A DNA stretch of 64,000 nucleotides. Origin: Aedes albopictus. Taxonomy: Eukaryota; Arthropoda; Insecta; Diptera; Culicidae. Where the stretch lies: contig NC_085138.1 in NCBI RefSeq assembly GCF_035046485.1, forward strand, positions 363,757,238-363,821,237, in the 5' to 3' direction. The position numbers and the translations under genes were made by a program. Shown piece by piece: positions 43,190 through 54,942 of the stretch (position 1 is the stretch's first letter; each line of letters begins with the position of its first letter). The notes beneath the pieces were generated by a model. That model did not search any database and was not told the DNA's origin. It worked only from the letters and a program-made list of their open reading frames with translations.

Positions 43190-46100
43190 GTGGTGATGAC
43201 GTTGGATCGAACACCAACGAAAAGTGAACAGAAGGTCACAATGACGGACATCACGACGCTAGTGCATCAACGTGGACAGGCCAAGGCGCAGGTCACGAAG
43301 ATCCGGAAGGCGTTGGAAGATATGGCAGGAGCTGGGTCCACTGCTCCGAGTACGGCGATGCTGGCTGTGTATTCGAAGAAGCTGGACCGCTTCTACAGTG
43401 AGTACCGTGAGTATCACAACCAAATTGTTGCGGTCATTCCCGATGATCGCCTGGACGAGCAAATCGAAGCGTACGATTTGTTCGAAACGCAGCACACTGA
43501 TACGTGTGTGCAGCTGGAGACAATTGTGCAATCCCTCAACGATGACGCACAACCGAGAGCACAAGCGAATACGCAGCAGCAGCCCGACGCCCCTCGCATC
43601 ATTGTGCAGCAACAGCCGTTGAAGGCACCGATTCCCTCCTTCGACGGGAAGCCGGAAAACTGGCCGCGCTTCAAGGCCATGTTTTTGGATGTCATGCGCA
43701 CATCAGCCGACTCAGACGCAATCAAGCTCTATCATTTGGATAGAGCTCTGGTCGGCACAGCTGCTGGGATAATCGATTCTCGCACGTTGAGCCAGAACGA
43801 TTACGAGCACGCGTGGAAGATACTGGAGGACAGATACGAGGACAAGCGGGTCATAGTAGACGTCCACATCAACGGCCTGCTGGCACTTCCAAAGGTGCAT
43901 CGAGAGAACGCCAAGGAGCTCAGAGCGCTTATTGACGAGGTTACTCAACACGTCGATGGGCTGGCTCTGATGAATGAAGAGATGACTGGATTTTCGGAGC
44001 ACTTCGTGGTCAACCTTCTGGCCGCGGCGCTGGACAAGGAGACAAGGCTTCAGTGGGAGGCTACCATTCCCCACAAGGAGCTACCGGAGTATGAAGACAC
44101 CATCGAGTTTCTGAAGAAACGATGCGCTGTGCTGGAACGTGTGGAAGCATCGTTGGCCAAGCAAGCTTCTACATCGAAGACATCGGTGCCTGCGAAGAAT
44201 CCTGGATACCAACCGAAGAACGCAACATCGAAGACGTATGCTGTTACCACCAAGGACCGGACGTGTGAGCTGTGTGGAATCGGAAACCATCCGGTCTACA
44301 AGTGCGAAGCCTTCAGGGAGATGACCGTCGCTCACCGCCAAGCCAAGGTAAGAAGCATCAGAGCTTGTTACAATTGCCTAAGGGTGGGTCATTTGAGTAG
44401 TGCGTGTTCTTCACCGTATTCGTGTTCTAAGTGTAAGGCAAAATACCATACTCTTCTCCATCTCGATAAGAATGATGTTCAGTCCACTTCGAAATCGGTT
44501 ATGCAGTCCGCCTCACAATCAGATCCGTCCACCTCGAAATCAGTTGTGCCAAATGTGAAATCCAAGTCTGTTTCTGGTGAATCTCAGTCCGCTCCAACGG
44601 TTTCGTGTTCGATGAAGCAGATGCCTCGTGTATGTAACAGTTTGCTCATGACAGCGAGGGTTCAAGTGAAAGATGTGAATGGGAATCTGAAGTCTTGTCG
44701 TGCCCTTTTGGATTGTGGTTCTCAGGCACATCTTGTGTCGAAACGTTTGGTTGAATCGTTGAGTCTACCGTGTTTTTCCACCAAGGTTGATGTTGTAGGT
44801 GCTAATGGTCAGCAGTCTTCCATCTCGGAAATGGTTAATCTTGAATTGCGTTCGTGTTATTCTGACTTCCGTGGTCAGTTGCAGTGCCTGGTTGCAGGTA
44901 AGGTTGCTGGTTCGATGCCGTCAGTACCGATCGATATCAAACGATGGAATCTCCCTCTTGGTCTGTCTCTCGCAGATCCAGAGTTCTACAAGCCAGGTGA
45001 CGTTGATTTGCTAATTGGAGTACAGTTGTTCTTTGCGCTACTGATGCCGGGACAGTTTAAGATAGCTGAGAATCTTCCTGTTCTTCAAGAGACTCGTTTG
45101 GGATGGGTCGTTGCAGGTTCCATTGAAGATGTTGGTTCTCCTCGCGTTGAACAGCATTGCTACACGACTAGTCTTCAAAATCTTTCTGAAACGATGGAAA
45201 AGTTTTGGTCAGTTGAATCAGTGGATTCATGTGAACTTCTCACCGGAGAAGAGCAGTTGTGCGAAGAGATTTTCTGTTCCACCACTCGTCGCGATCAGAG
45301 TGGTCGCTATATCGTTCAGTTGCCCCTGAAAGAGTCGGTTTTCCAGATGGAAAGTAACCGATCTATCGCCCTACGTCGTTTCTTTATGATGGAACAGCGG
45401 TTCCAGAAAGACCCTGAATTGAAAAAGCTTTATGTTGAGTTCATTAACGAATACAAGAGCCTCAACCATTGCGAACCCATCGATGAATCACAGGATCCTC
45501 CTAATCTTGTGAAATACTACCTTCCTCACCATGCGGTGTTGAAGCCGAGCAGCTCGTCAACGAAGTTGAGAGTTGTGTTTGATGCTTCGTCGAAGGCAAA
45601 AGGGCCTTCTTTGAATGACTGTTTGATGATTGGTCCAGTGATTCAAAACGATCTGTTTTCCATAATCCTACGTTTTCGCAAACATCGCTATGTGTTCTCC
45701 GCCGACATCAGTAAGATGTACCGCCAAATTCAGGTAGACCGTATTCACACACCATTGCTTCGAATTTTCTGGAGAGAAAATCCTACCTATCCGTTGCAGG
45801 TTCTTGAATTAACGACGGTGACCTACGGCACATCTGCTGCGCCATTCTTGGCCACAAGATCGCTTCAACAGCTTGCTTTCGATGAAAGCACTCGCTATCC
45901 GTTTGCCGCTCAGATTGTCCTCGAGGATTTTTATGTTGATGATGCCTTGACAGGTGCTGAAACGGTTGAAGAGGCTATTCAACGTCGTGTTGAGCTTACA
46001 GAAATCCTCAACTGTGGAGGATTTCCGATCCACAAATGGTGTTCTAATGAACCAGCCATTTTGGAGACCGTTCCAGAGAAGGATAGGGAACAGTTTCTGT

Positions 46101-46237
46101 CGTTCGAAGATTCAGACATTAATCAGGCTATCAAGACGCTAGGCCTGCTTTGGGATCCAGCAGAGGATGTTTATCGCTTTCGTTTGGATCTCCCTAGTCT
46201 CGGTAGCTGTTCACCGACTAAACGAAACGTCCTGTAG
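43190..46237 (+). pseudogene. BEL gag-protease-RT, ending at an in-frame stop
   Basis: 1015 codons. The likely functional start may be the ATG at 43241 (MTDITTLVHQRG). Residues about 145-330 form the DUF1759-type gag core (PSFDGKPENWPRFKAMF). Zinc knuckles follow: CELCGIGNHPVYKC and CYNCLRVGHLSSAC (both CX2CX4HX4C), then CSKCKAKYH. An A17-type protease shows LLDCGSQAHLVS. RT contains VVFDASSKAKGPSLND, FSADISKMYRQI and the active site YVDD at codons 915-918. The frame stops at TAG (46235-46237) just before a conserved QIAKIFDPLGL. Gag assembles the particle; RT copies the RNA. Confidence 0.93.
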
Positions 46238-46756
46238 CAAATTGCGAAAATCTTTGACCCTCTGGGTCTCATTTCGCCTGTTGTTGTTTTCGCGAAGATC
46301 ATCATGCAGCAAATTTGGATGAGCAAGCTGAAGTGGGATGATGTTTTGGATGGTAAGCTGTTGCAAGCATGGATTGTGTTTCGGGACACTTTGATTTACA
46401 TACACGAGATCAAGATCCCACGGTTTTTCGGTGCAGTTAATCCCGTTCGTTATGAGATTCATGGATTTGCGGATGCGTCCAGTGTAGCGTATGGAGCGTG
46501 TCTGTACATTCGCGCGGTCACTCAGGATGGAGTGAAGGTGTCGCTTGTTTGCAGCAAGTCGAAGGTTGTTCCAATCAAAGGATTGACAATCCCTCGGTCA
46601 GAGCTTTGCGCTGCCTTGTTGCTCGTTCGTTTGCTCTTGAAGGTGTATCCGGCTGTGAAAATGGAGTTTGAATCTGTGCATTTCTGGTCGGACAGTCAAA
46701 TTGTCTTAGCATGGCTGCGGAAACCTCTACCGCAACTGAATCTGAATCGTTCGCAA
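46238..46756 (+). pseudogene. BEL pol, RNase H part
   Basis: Same frame as the upstream ORF, after the stop. It carries QIAKIFDPLGLISPVV, IHGFADASSVAYGACLYIR (RNase H catalytic Asp), TIPRSELCAALLLVRLL and FWSDSQIVLAWLRKP. A frameshift around 46740-46756 moves the remaining sequence to the next frame. Confidence 0.9.
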
Positions 46757-48497
46757 TCGAGTATCAGAGATCGTCGAAGGTTCGTCTGGTGCCGATTGGA
46801 ATTACGTCAAATCTGCCGAAAACCCGGCTGACGTCGTTAGTCGTGGTCAACCTCCTCAGTTGCTTGTGTCGAATGAACTCTGGTGGCATGGGCCACAGTT
46901 CTTGCGTAGTCGAACCTACCGAGTTGATGAACCCGTGCTTATTTCCGATGATGAACTTCCGGAATGGAGTCCAGTTACCAATACCTCTGCGGTGTCTGTG
47001 CCGGAGCCTCTCCCAGTGATGACGGCCTTCGGTTCTTTTCGAAAGTTACAACGTGTGATAGCGTATGTGCGAAGGTTTGTTACGAATGCGAGATCCGCTA
47101 AATCGCAGCGAATCACGTCGCGATATCTAACAGTACAGGAAATGCGTGAGTCAATGAATGTGATTGTGAAGTACGTCCAGAGAAGCGAGTTTGCAGATGA
47201 GATCGGTCGTCTTGAATCGAAAGAACCGTTGCGTCGTCTGGGTAACTTGGGTGTAATGATGAGAAACGATATCCTACGAGTTGGTGGTAGGTTGAGGAAT
47301 GCCAGTCTGCCTTTCGGTGCGAAGCACCAAATGTTGCTCCCGGACAAGAATCCAATCGTCGAATCGCTGTTGAGGACGCTGCATAGAGAGCTGTTGCACA
47401 TTGGTCCGTCCGGTCTAATCGCTTACGTACGTCAGAAGTTTTGGTTGTTGAATGCTAGATCTGTGGCGCGAAAGATCATTCGTAGTTGTGTTACCTGTTT
47501 CCGTTGTAGTCCGCAGTTGTTGCAACCGTCGATGGGTGATTTGCTACAAGCGCGTGTTGTCCCTGCTCCACCGTTTTCCAAGTCCGGTGTTGACTTCGCC
47601 GGTCCTGTTTTTATTCGTCAAGGGGGAAGAAAGTCCACTCTTGTTAAGGCTTACATATGTTTGTTCATTTGTATGGCTACAAAGGCGATCCACCTTGAAT
47701 TGGTTTCGGATCTGTCTGCCGCAGCGTTTGTGGCTGCGCTGCACCGCTTTGTTGCTCGCCGTGGCCTGGTCGCAGAGTTGTTCTCGGACAATGGGTCCAA
47801 TTTCGTCGGCGCTAAGTCCGAACTGCATAGTTTGTATGAGTTGTTCAAAAGCGATCAACTGCAGGGTAAGCTAAGCGAGTTTTGCCAGGCCCGTGAGATT
47901 AGATGGACGTTTATCCCTCCCCGTGCTCCGAATTTCGGCGGTTTGTGGGAGGCGGGTGTAAAAAGCACCAAAACCCACCTTAAAAAGGTCCTCCGTGATG
48001 CTTCTCTGACGTTCGAGGAGTATTACACCGTTTTAACGCAGATCGAGGCCATCCTCAATTCGAGGCCTCTGTTTTCCTCCTCTGCAGACCCCAACGAGCC
48101 TGAGGCGATTACTCCGGGCCACTTTCTAATCGGTCGCGAATTGACGGCCATTCCAGAGCCAAATCTGGAGGATACGAAACCCAATCGATTGTCTCGTTGG
48201 CAGCTCGTTCAACGGATTCGTGATCATTTTTGGAGACGTTGGTCTCGGGAGTACTTGAACACTCTACAAACTAGGCAGAAATGGACGAAAGGTTGCAAGA
48301 ATGTTACTCCAGATACGGTAGTGTTGTTGAAGGAAGACAACATTCCTCCGCAGTTGTGGAAGTTAGGTCGTATTGTTAACGTCTACCCAGGTTCCGATTC
48401 GGTTGTTCGTGTCGCAGATGTCCAAACGATTAACGGTGTTTTCCGTCGTCCTATCTCGAAACTCGCCCCTTTGCCCATTGAACAAAATCCCCAATAG
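46757..48497 (+). pseudogene. BEL pol, integrase
   Basis: The frame starting after the shift reads SGADWNYVKSAENPADVVSR, then an HHCC zinc domain (LHRELLHIGPSG...CVTCFRC), the integrase core with VDFAGPVF, FSDNGSNFVGA and NFGGLWEAGVKS (the three catalytic acidic residues D, D and E), and a DUF5641-type C-terminal domain with NRLSRWQLVQRIRDHFW and ending in KLAPLPIE. The first methionine in this frame is at 46860, well inside the domain order, so it is not an independent gene. Integrase inserts the cDNA with 5-bp staggered cuts. Confidence 0.93.
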
Positions 48498-48510
48498 GTG
48501 TCTTTTCGCC

Positions 48511-48520
48511 CGGGGGAGAA
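48511..48520 (+). other. Polypurine tract of the BEL element
   Basis: GGGGGAGAA directly precedes the 3' LTR start TGTCCG and would prime plus-strand DNA synthesis. Confidence 0.8.
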
Positions 48521-49189
48521 TGTCCGCGCACGGAGCGTACATAATGTAAATATGTGTTTGTGTTCAATAACATCCTAAATAATCCTCATCCGTAACATTT
48601 ACATCCCAAAATCCTAACCTACTAATCCCGAGTCGACCGCGGGTTATTTCGGTCCCCCCCTTACTAACACCTGTGTCTATAATATGTGAACGCGCACTAC
48701 CCATCCGAACGGTAATGCTTCTGTTGCTTGGCTGGCGGCCGACGAGCGGCTGCACATTTGAACGGGGACGACGACGGCCACCACATGCGAGCGGTGGCGG
48801 CGGCCAGAATCATCATGCGAGCGAAGCGAGACGAGGACGCGATGAACACGCTGCGACATGTTCGCATCGCAGCATCGACCAGGGCACCGACCAATGCGAG
48901 CGAGGCTCGCGCTGATTGGTGCGTGATGTATTTTGGAAATGTTGGGGTAGGGTATAAATGAAATGGAATTCGCTCGAAGAGCATCAGTCTTTGTAAAGCA
49001 GTGATCAAATAAACATAGTTGGAAATTAAATCCAAAGCCTTTTTCCTTGGACAGCCGAATCAATCAGCCTTTTACAAGGCTAACACTTAAGAGTTATTCG
49101 TCGTCGAGCTATCGTCTGCAGCTTTGTTCCTGCGGCCCTCTTCAGTGGGAAGAGCCGGCCAACTCCCGTCCAGTGTCCGTGATCGGACA
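48521..49189 (+). repeat. 3' LTR of the BEL element
   Basis: Identical by eye to 41998-42666 across 669 bp, including the small frames and TATA/AATAAA signals. It ends GATCGGACA before the duplication GTCAC. Confidence 0.95.
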
Positions 49190-49194
49190 GTCAC

Positions 49195-50430
49195 ACTCGA
49201 GCGAAAGGCAGCCGGTAAAAGCATCAGCCAATCACATAAACGAACTGTAATTACAAATCACATATCCCTGCAAATCTCATCGCCATGCTAAAACATCAAA
49301 CGCCCTCATCGCTTCCGCCGTGCAATCACCAATTACCAAAATCAAAAACAAACAAACCAGTCCAATTAAACAGGAGAGAACCTAGAGTCACTCGAGCCGG
49401 CCATTAATCTTATCTCCGTGCTGCTGCTGCTGCTACTCTGATTGTGATAAATTTGAAACGATGTGACCTTCCCGCACTTGGTATCATAAACTACCGGCCT
49501 CAAATAGGGAGGAGAGGGAACACTTCGTTGTCAACCATCCATTCAGCCGGTCCCAGTAGCACCGGGAGTGAGCCGGAATGTGGGTCGAGTGTAAATCTAT
49601 CATTTACATGGTCTTGTTTCTCAAGCGGCAACATCCTTCCTCGCTCGCTCCCTAAAGATGCTGCCGTTGTTGGTGTTTATAAAACGATGTTGTCGATCGA
49701 TGAGTTGACGATGGAATTTGATGAAGGTGTAGGCGGACGGCGACGGACGAGGAGACGATTCGTTCCATGATGGGTCTTGTATTTATGCATAGCTTCCCGG
49801 TGCTATATTCGGCAAGGCGGCCGCAACGCCATCATCAGCATCGATTTATGCGTTCTGGTTGGGTGACACTTTTGGTTGGGAAGAGTCCTCCTTTCCGGGT
49901 CTGCCTGGTGGAATTTGGAGTTTGTTCATAACCTCGGCACGTATCTAAACTCTCGTGTGAGCTTACCAGTGGGATTGATGTGCGTGCTCAAGTCGTTTGA
50001 CACGTTTGCCATTGGGAGATAAATATTGGCCCGTTATTAGAGATTTAATTTAGATTGATCGATGTACGACAATGGTTGAAAAAGGGTGCCGAATATGATG
50101 GGGTGAATAAACGGATGTAGAGAATGAGTTTCATGAGTAGGAACTTTGAGATTCATATTTGGATTTGAAGCGTAGAATTAGCTATAACTTAAAATAGACA
50201 AAAATAATAAGTAAAAAAAAATATTTTGACTTGCTTTTGTGCCGTTCTTAAGAAATTCGGAAATTTTACCAGATAGGTACTCAACTCGTTCCGAAATATT
50301 CAAGGATAAGGGTGGGAGTCACTTGACGGCCTGACGCAATGCTGTCATGGTAAATTCAGAGCTGGTTACTCAAGGTTTCTCACTTTTAAGCGCTTCTTAC
50401 TGGTCGCCCCCAAAGATATGACTTCACTAT
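49195..50430. other. Low-repeat sequence
   Basis: A short CTG run occurs at about 49424-49440. The 108-codon plus-strand frame at 49444-49770 has no recognised domain. The region is less repetitive than its surroundings and may be conserved non-coding DNA. Confidence 0.35.
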
Positions 50431-50441
50431 GGGGCACGTTC

Positions 50442-51025
50442 GGTGAAGTACTAGATTTGTAGTAATGAGCTGAATTTGTGTATGATGAGATGATAAATTC
50501 TGCAATATTTAGTGCAAAAAGCGTGGGTATTATATTTCCTTGCCGTTTTTTTCTCAAACTGCATCAAATGAAGCTAGAAATCATTAAACTCACCCTTTTG
50601 CGCCAGTTCATTTCAAAACGGAGAATTTGCATTCTCACCATACAAAAATTGAGTACATTACAACAAATCTTGTACATCACCAATTGTGTCCTATAGGTAG
50701 TAGTAGTAGTGAGCTGGGTTTTTGTATGGTGAGATGATCAATTCTCATTTTCTGCAATGAAATGGTGCAAACAGCGTGTTTATTTTGATTTGATTTGGCC
50801 TGATTTGATACTGTTTGGGCAGAACAGCGTATGTGTTTTTGAAGTTGCAAGAAATAAAGGATACAACAACACAGTTATCCAAACTTTTACTCAAACAGCA
50901 TCAAATTAGGCAAGAAATCATAATACCCAGGCAGTTTGCACCATTTCATTGCAGAAATGGAGGATTGATCATCTCACCATACAAAAATTAAGCTCACTAC
51001 TTTCAATCTTGTACCTCACTGATTG
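50442..51025. mobile_element. Tandem or nested pair of fold-back elements
   Basis: 50442-50680 folds on itself (GGTGAAGTACTAGATTTGT against AAATCTTGTACATCACC) and 50704-51000 does so too (TAGTGAGCTGGGTTTTTGTATGG against CCATACAAAAATTAAGCTCACTA). The arms of the two are related. An outer match (AATCTTGTACCTCAC) at 51006-51022 suggests that one copy is nested or duplicated within the other. Confidence 0.7.
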
Positions 51026-51341
51026 TTTCCTATTGTGCCTAATTAAGAAATATCCTGGGAAAACCCTTTCAAGCATTATTGCTTCACTAAATTAGTCTGT
51101 TAGCGCAAAATGGAACTCCTGTTATAGGTTTTGCAAAAATTCTTCCAGAATTTATTTTAGAAAAAGCACCAGGATTGCCTCTAGGAACGCTGTCAGAAAT
51201 TCCTATGAGGATTCTTCGGAGATTTATCAAAAATCTGGAAAGTTTACAGAAAGAACAAAGGATTTCTTAGAATGGTGTCCATGGATTAGTTTGAAGTTTG
51301 AAGATTTTTTCAGGATTTCTGCAGATATTCTTTCACGAATT

Positions 51342-51779
51342 TTTTTATTCTTAATCACTTAACCTAATTTACAGCTCTATTGTCCACTAGGGCACTACGT
51401 GAGCGATTTCATTTCACAGCTGCACTTACATTGTGTACAACACCTAGATGTATATTCTATTCTACTTTATCGAACTAGTTGCCTCTCTGCTGCTTTCATT
51501 TTTCTACTCTATACATGGTAGAATGATGAGCACAAGGATGATGGATGGCCGTTCTTCCTTTCCAGTCCGATTGGGTGTCCATTATGAGTAGCAGTTCGCC
51601 GATGTCCAGGTATACGGGTCCGTTTGAGCCACGGGGCTCAGAAGAGGGTCAGTGTCAGCCGCTCTCGGGGGAAGAGCAACTGACGAAAAATTGCAAGTGC
51701 CGGGGCTGGGAATCAATCCCATGACCACCCGCATATGAAGCGAACGTGTGACCAACTACGCCACGGGCCCCGACATTTA
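51342..51779 (-). mobile_element. Long tRNA-derived SINE, second copy
   Basis: A 438-bp copy of the family at 26339-26789, flanked by TCACGAATT (51333-51341 and 51780-51788). tRNA-like head at the right end (A box in CCGTGGCGTAGTTGG on the minus strand), T-run at the left end. Several substitutions, including in the B box, separate the two copies. Confidence 0.87.
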
Positions 51780-52212
51780 TCACGAATTGCCACTGTAATT
51801 TTCCTTGGCTCTTCTTCACCAGTTTCTCATGAAGTTTCACAAAAGATAAATCGTGAAACTGGTACACGGGATTCCTCAGAAATTTCTTCCAAAATTCCTC
51901 TTGGGAGTCGTTAAGAAAATTCTACAGGAAATTCACGCAAGGATTGCTACATAAGTACATGCTTGTATTCTTTCATGTATTTCTTCAAACATTTCTGAAG
52001 GAATTTCTGAAGAATTTCTCCGAAACATCTTACAGAGATCTATCAAGAAAATTTTCTAGGATTTGCTCAAGGGGTTTCTCCAAGAATTCCTCAAAACGTT
52101 TTTTCAAAAGATGAAATTCAATTGGAAAATCAGATTTCTTTCGTATTTTTTTCAGAAATTTTTGCTTGAATTTCTCCAGAGGTTCATCAAGTATTACTTC
52201 ATTTATTCAGGA

Positions 52213-52367
52213 CCCAGCCAACATACGATCGCATATGATGTTGAATAGGATGCTCAAGTGATGGCGATATGCGTACTCTTTACACGGGGTTAAATGGAAG
52301 CATGTACGCATATGGCCTCCACTTTAGCATCCTATTCTACATCATATACGACTTCGTGTTGGCTGGG
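52213..52367. mobile_element. 155-bp palindromic MITE
   Basis: CCCAGCCAACATACGATCGC at the left pairs with the right end reading GTTGGCTGGG. Arms are about 65 bp with a few mismatches and a short loop around 52285-52300. Confidence 0.82.
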
Positions 52368-53586
52368 GAATTTTTTCGGGCATTTATTTGGAAATTTCTC
52401 AAAAGCCTTGGAGTGCGGGCTCTATTTCCACTCCATTCAGGGAAATTTTTTCGTCAAACGGAAAATTCTCTGGGTATTATGTGTGTTGTCTGTTGTCTCG
52501 TGCTAATAATGTTCAATCTGTGCAGCTCTGGCTGAAGACGGTGCGGTGTAGTGTCTTTTTTATAGTTTTGCAAAGTTTCCTTCAGAAATCTCTCTAGGTA
52601 AAGATTTTTGTGTACAAATCCCTTCAGGATTTGCATATGTTTTTTTTCTCAAAATTGCTTCCCGGGAGTTTTTTCAAGGATTCCTTCAGAAAATCCGTCA
52701 GGGATTGCTCAGAAATTTATTGAAGAATTTCACCAGTACCTTTGTATGTAATTTCAACACACATTTTTTAAAAGATTCCTTCAGAATTGACACTACGGAT
52801 TTTTTCAGGATCCCTTCAGAAGTTTATCAAACACTTTCTACTTTGAATTACTTGGAGGAACCCTTCTCGAACTTCCAATGATTTTTTTAGAGAAAAAGGG
52901 GTGTCTTAAAGTGCTTCTTCAGGTATTATCCTAGGCATTCTTTCAGGAACTTTTCATAAGACAATTGTGAAAATTTGTTCCAGGAATTTTTGCCCAGGAA
53001 TTTCGTAAAAAACACATTATCTAGGAGTTTTCAAAGGTATCATCAGGAGTTTTTAAGGGATTTCGTGAGGCACACCTTCAGGGATTTCTTTGAAATTCCT
53101 TGAGGGTTTTCCACACAAAATATTCAGTAATTTTTGTCAAACCCTGGAAAAATATATAAACAAACTTGGCAGCGATCTCTCAAAACATATGTAGATTGTT
53201 CTAATGGAATCGAAATAGCAATTTCTTAAAGAAATCCTTGTCGAAATTTCTACGGAAACCATCGAAGGGATTTCTAAAAGAATTCTTGGAGAAACTCTAG
53301 GAAGAATTTTTGAAACAATTTGTGGATTTGTTCAGAAATTTTCAGAAGAATTTCTGAAAAATTCCTTGGAAGACCGAAAAACTTTTTAAAAAACCTATTG
53401 CTGAAATTCCTGAAAAAGCCCCAAAATTCAGACTTTTCCTTGAAGTGTCAACTTGACTCGTTCTTAGGAAGTATTTTTGAACGAATCTCTAGAGGAATGT
53501 TTGAAAAATTTCCAGGAAAATCCTTTAAGGAATTCCAGGACAAATTTCTTAGGAACATCCTGAAGCAACTTTTCGGTAAATCCTTG

Positions 53587-53640
53587 ATTGATTGATTTGT
53601 CTTTATTAGAGAGACTTTCAGCCCTTGGCTGGTTCGTCTC
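53587..53640 (-). mobile_element. 54-bp retroposon 3' tail
   Basis: Flanked by a perfect 15-bp duplication TTCGGTAAATCCTTG (53572-53586 and 53641-53655). On the minus strand it reads GAGACGAACCAGCC, then GGGCTGAAAGTCTC and TAATAAAGACAAATC, matching the SINE tails at 28980 and 35581. It is an extremely 5'-truncated insertion. Confidence 0.88.
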
Positions 53641-53943
53641 TTCGGTAAATCCTTGGTGGAATTCGTGGAGAAATCATTTAATAAAATTCTCAGAGGGTTT
53701 TCTGTAGACGAATTAAAAAAAAACACCTTTAATACCAGAAGGAGCGCATAGATAAGCGTCAGCAATGATTCCTAGAAAAAACTCTTTCGTATCCTAGGAC
53801 ATATTTTTGAATAAATTTGTCAAAGAATCCATGGGAAAAAATATTGGAGCTATCCTTAGAGGAAATACAGGAAACATTTTATCGAGAAATATCTGGAGGA
53901 AATCCTGAAGGAATCTCAATATCAACTCCTGCATGAATCTTTG

Positions 53944-54225
53944 AGGGCCCATATAGCCGAGGCGGTAAACGCACGGGTATTCAGCATGACCATGCTGAGG
54001 GTGACGGGTTCGATTCCCGGTCGGTCCAGGATCTTTTCGTAAAGGAAATTTCCTTGACTTCCTTGGGCATAGAGTATCTTCGTGTCTGCCACACGATACA
54101 CACATGCAAAATGGTCATTGGCAGAGGAAGCTCTCAGTTAATAACTGTGGAAGTGCTCATTGAACACTAAGCTGAGAAGCAGGCTTTGTCCCAGTGAGGA
54201 CGTTACGCCAAGAAGAAGAAGAAGA
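53944..54225 (+). mobile_element. tRNA-derived SINE with (AAG)n tail
   Basis: 282 bp flanked by ATGAATCTTTGA (53932-53943 and 54226-54237). The head has TAGCCGAGGCGG (A box) and GGGTTCGATTCCCGG (B box). The tail ends in AAG repeats. It belongs to neither of the other SINE families in the window. Confidence 0.9.
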
Positions 54226-54469
54226 ATGAATCTTTGAAAGTAATAATGGAAGAATCTTTGAATGAATTTCTGTAGCACTTACTGGATGAATGATTTTCCT
54301 GGACATATACATGTGGGAATTTTCAATGGAATCCTGAATATTTTTGCCTTTCTCGTACACCAAGGTGTACCGAATGGCTATATGTTCACTCAAAAAATGA
54401 AATCTTGATAGAACCCCCGGAGGGCCAAGTCTTACATATCAATCGATTCAGCTCGACGAGTTGAGATGA

Positions 54470-54526
54470 TGTCTGTGCGTGTGTGTGTGTATGTATGTAT
54501 GTGTGTGCGTGTGTATGTGTACAAAA
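54470..54526. repeat. (TG)n/(TATG)n microsatellite
   Basis: Mixed TG, TGTATG and TGTGCG repeats of about 55 bp. Confidence 0.8.
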
Positions 54527-54879
54527 ATATCACCGCACTTTTGGATTGTATATATTATCCGATTTCAACGCTTTTGGTTTCAATCGACGTGAAATATTGT
54601 CCTATTCTTTCCTATTGAAAATGGTTTGAATCGGCCCAGCTGTTCCGGAGCTATAGTCATTTAGGTGTTCCGGACTGGTACCCCAGGAACGGGTCAGATA
54701 TGAAATTGCAACAAACCCATGCATGCGACCCACCAAACCACGACATTTTCGATTATTTGATGAACAGTAAGCAGGAAAATATTCACCGACTATATCTGAA
54801 CCGGTAGTGTTTCGGAACCGGTTCCGGGTGGTGTCTCGCCGGAAGTGGCCAAATATAAAAATGAACCAAACCCATGCAT

Positions 54880-54942
54880 TTGAGGCGAACCAACCAAGGG
54901 TTGAAAACCTCATTAATAAAGACAATAATAATAATAATAATA
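54880..54942 (+). mobile_element. 63-bp retroposon 3' tail with (AAT)n end
   Basis: Flanked by the duplication AAACCCATGCAT (54868-54879 and 54943-54954). It reads GAGGCGAACCAACCAAGGG, then GGTTGAAAACCTC and TAATAAAGACAA, followed by AAT repeats; same tail family as at 53587 but in the plus orientation. Confidence 0.87.

Larger units (their letters stand above)
41998..49189 (+). mobile_element. Structurally complete BEL/Pao LTR retrotransposon
   Basis: Two 669-bp LTRs (41998-42666 and 48521-49189) look identical and are flanked by the 5-bp duplication GTCAC (41993-41997 and 49190-49194). A primer site for tRNA-Tyr, a gag-protease-RT-RNase H-integrase coding region and a purine tract are all in place. 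Pol has one nonsense codon and one frameshift, so this copy cannot encode a full polyprotein. LTR identity indicates a very recent insertion. Confidence 0.95.
51080..53760. repeat. Degenerate GAATTTCTTCAG-type repeat tract
   Basis: Irregular iterations of AATTTCTTCAGG, GGAATTTCTGAAG and TCCTTCAGAAAT-like motifs. A SINE, a palindrome and a 54-bp retroposon tail are inserted. No coding signal. Confidence 0.72.

Noticed and set aside
46860..48497. Integrase frame as a separate gene
   Set aside because: Its domain order continues the upstream pol across a frameshift; the first methionine is internal.
53944..54030. Possible tRNA gene
   Set aside because: Flanked by a 12-bp duplication with a 200-bp body and AAG tail, hence a SINE.
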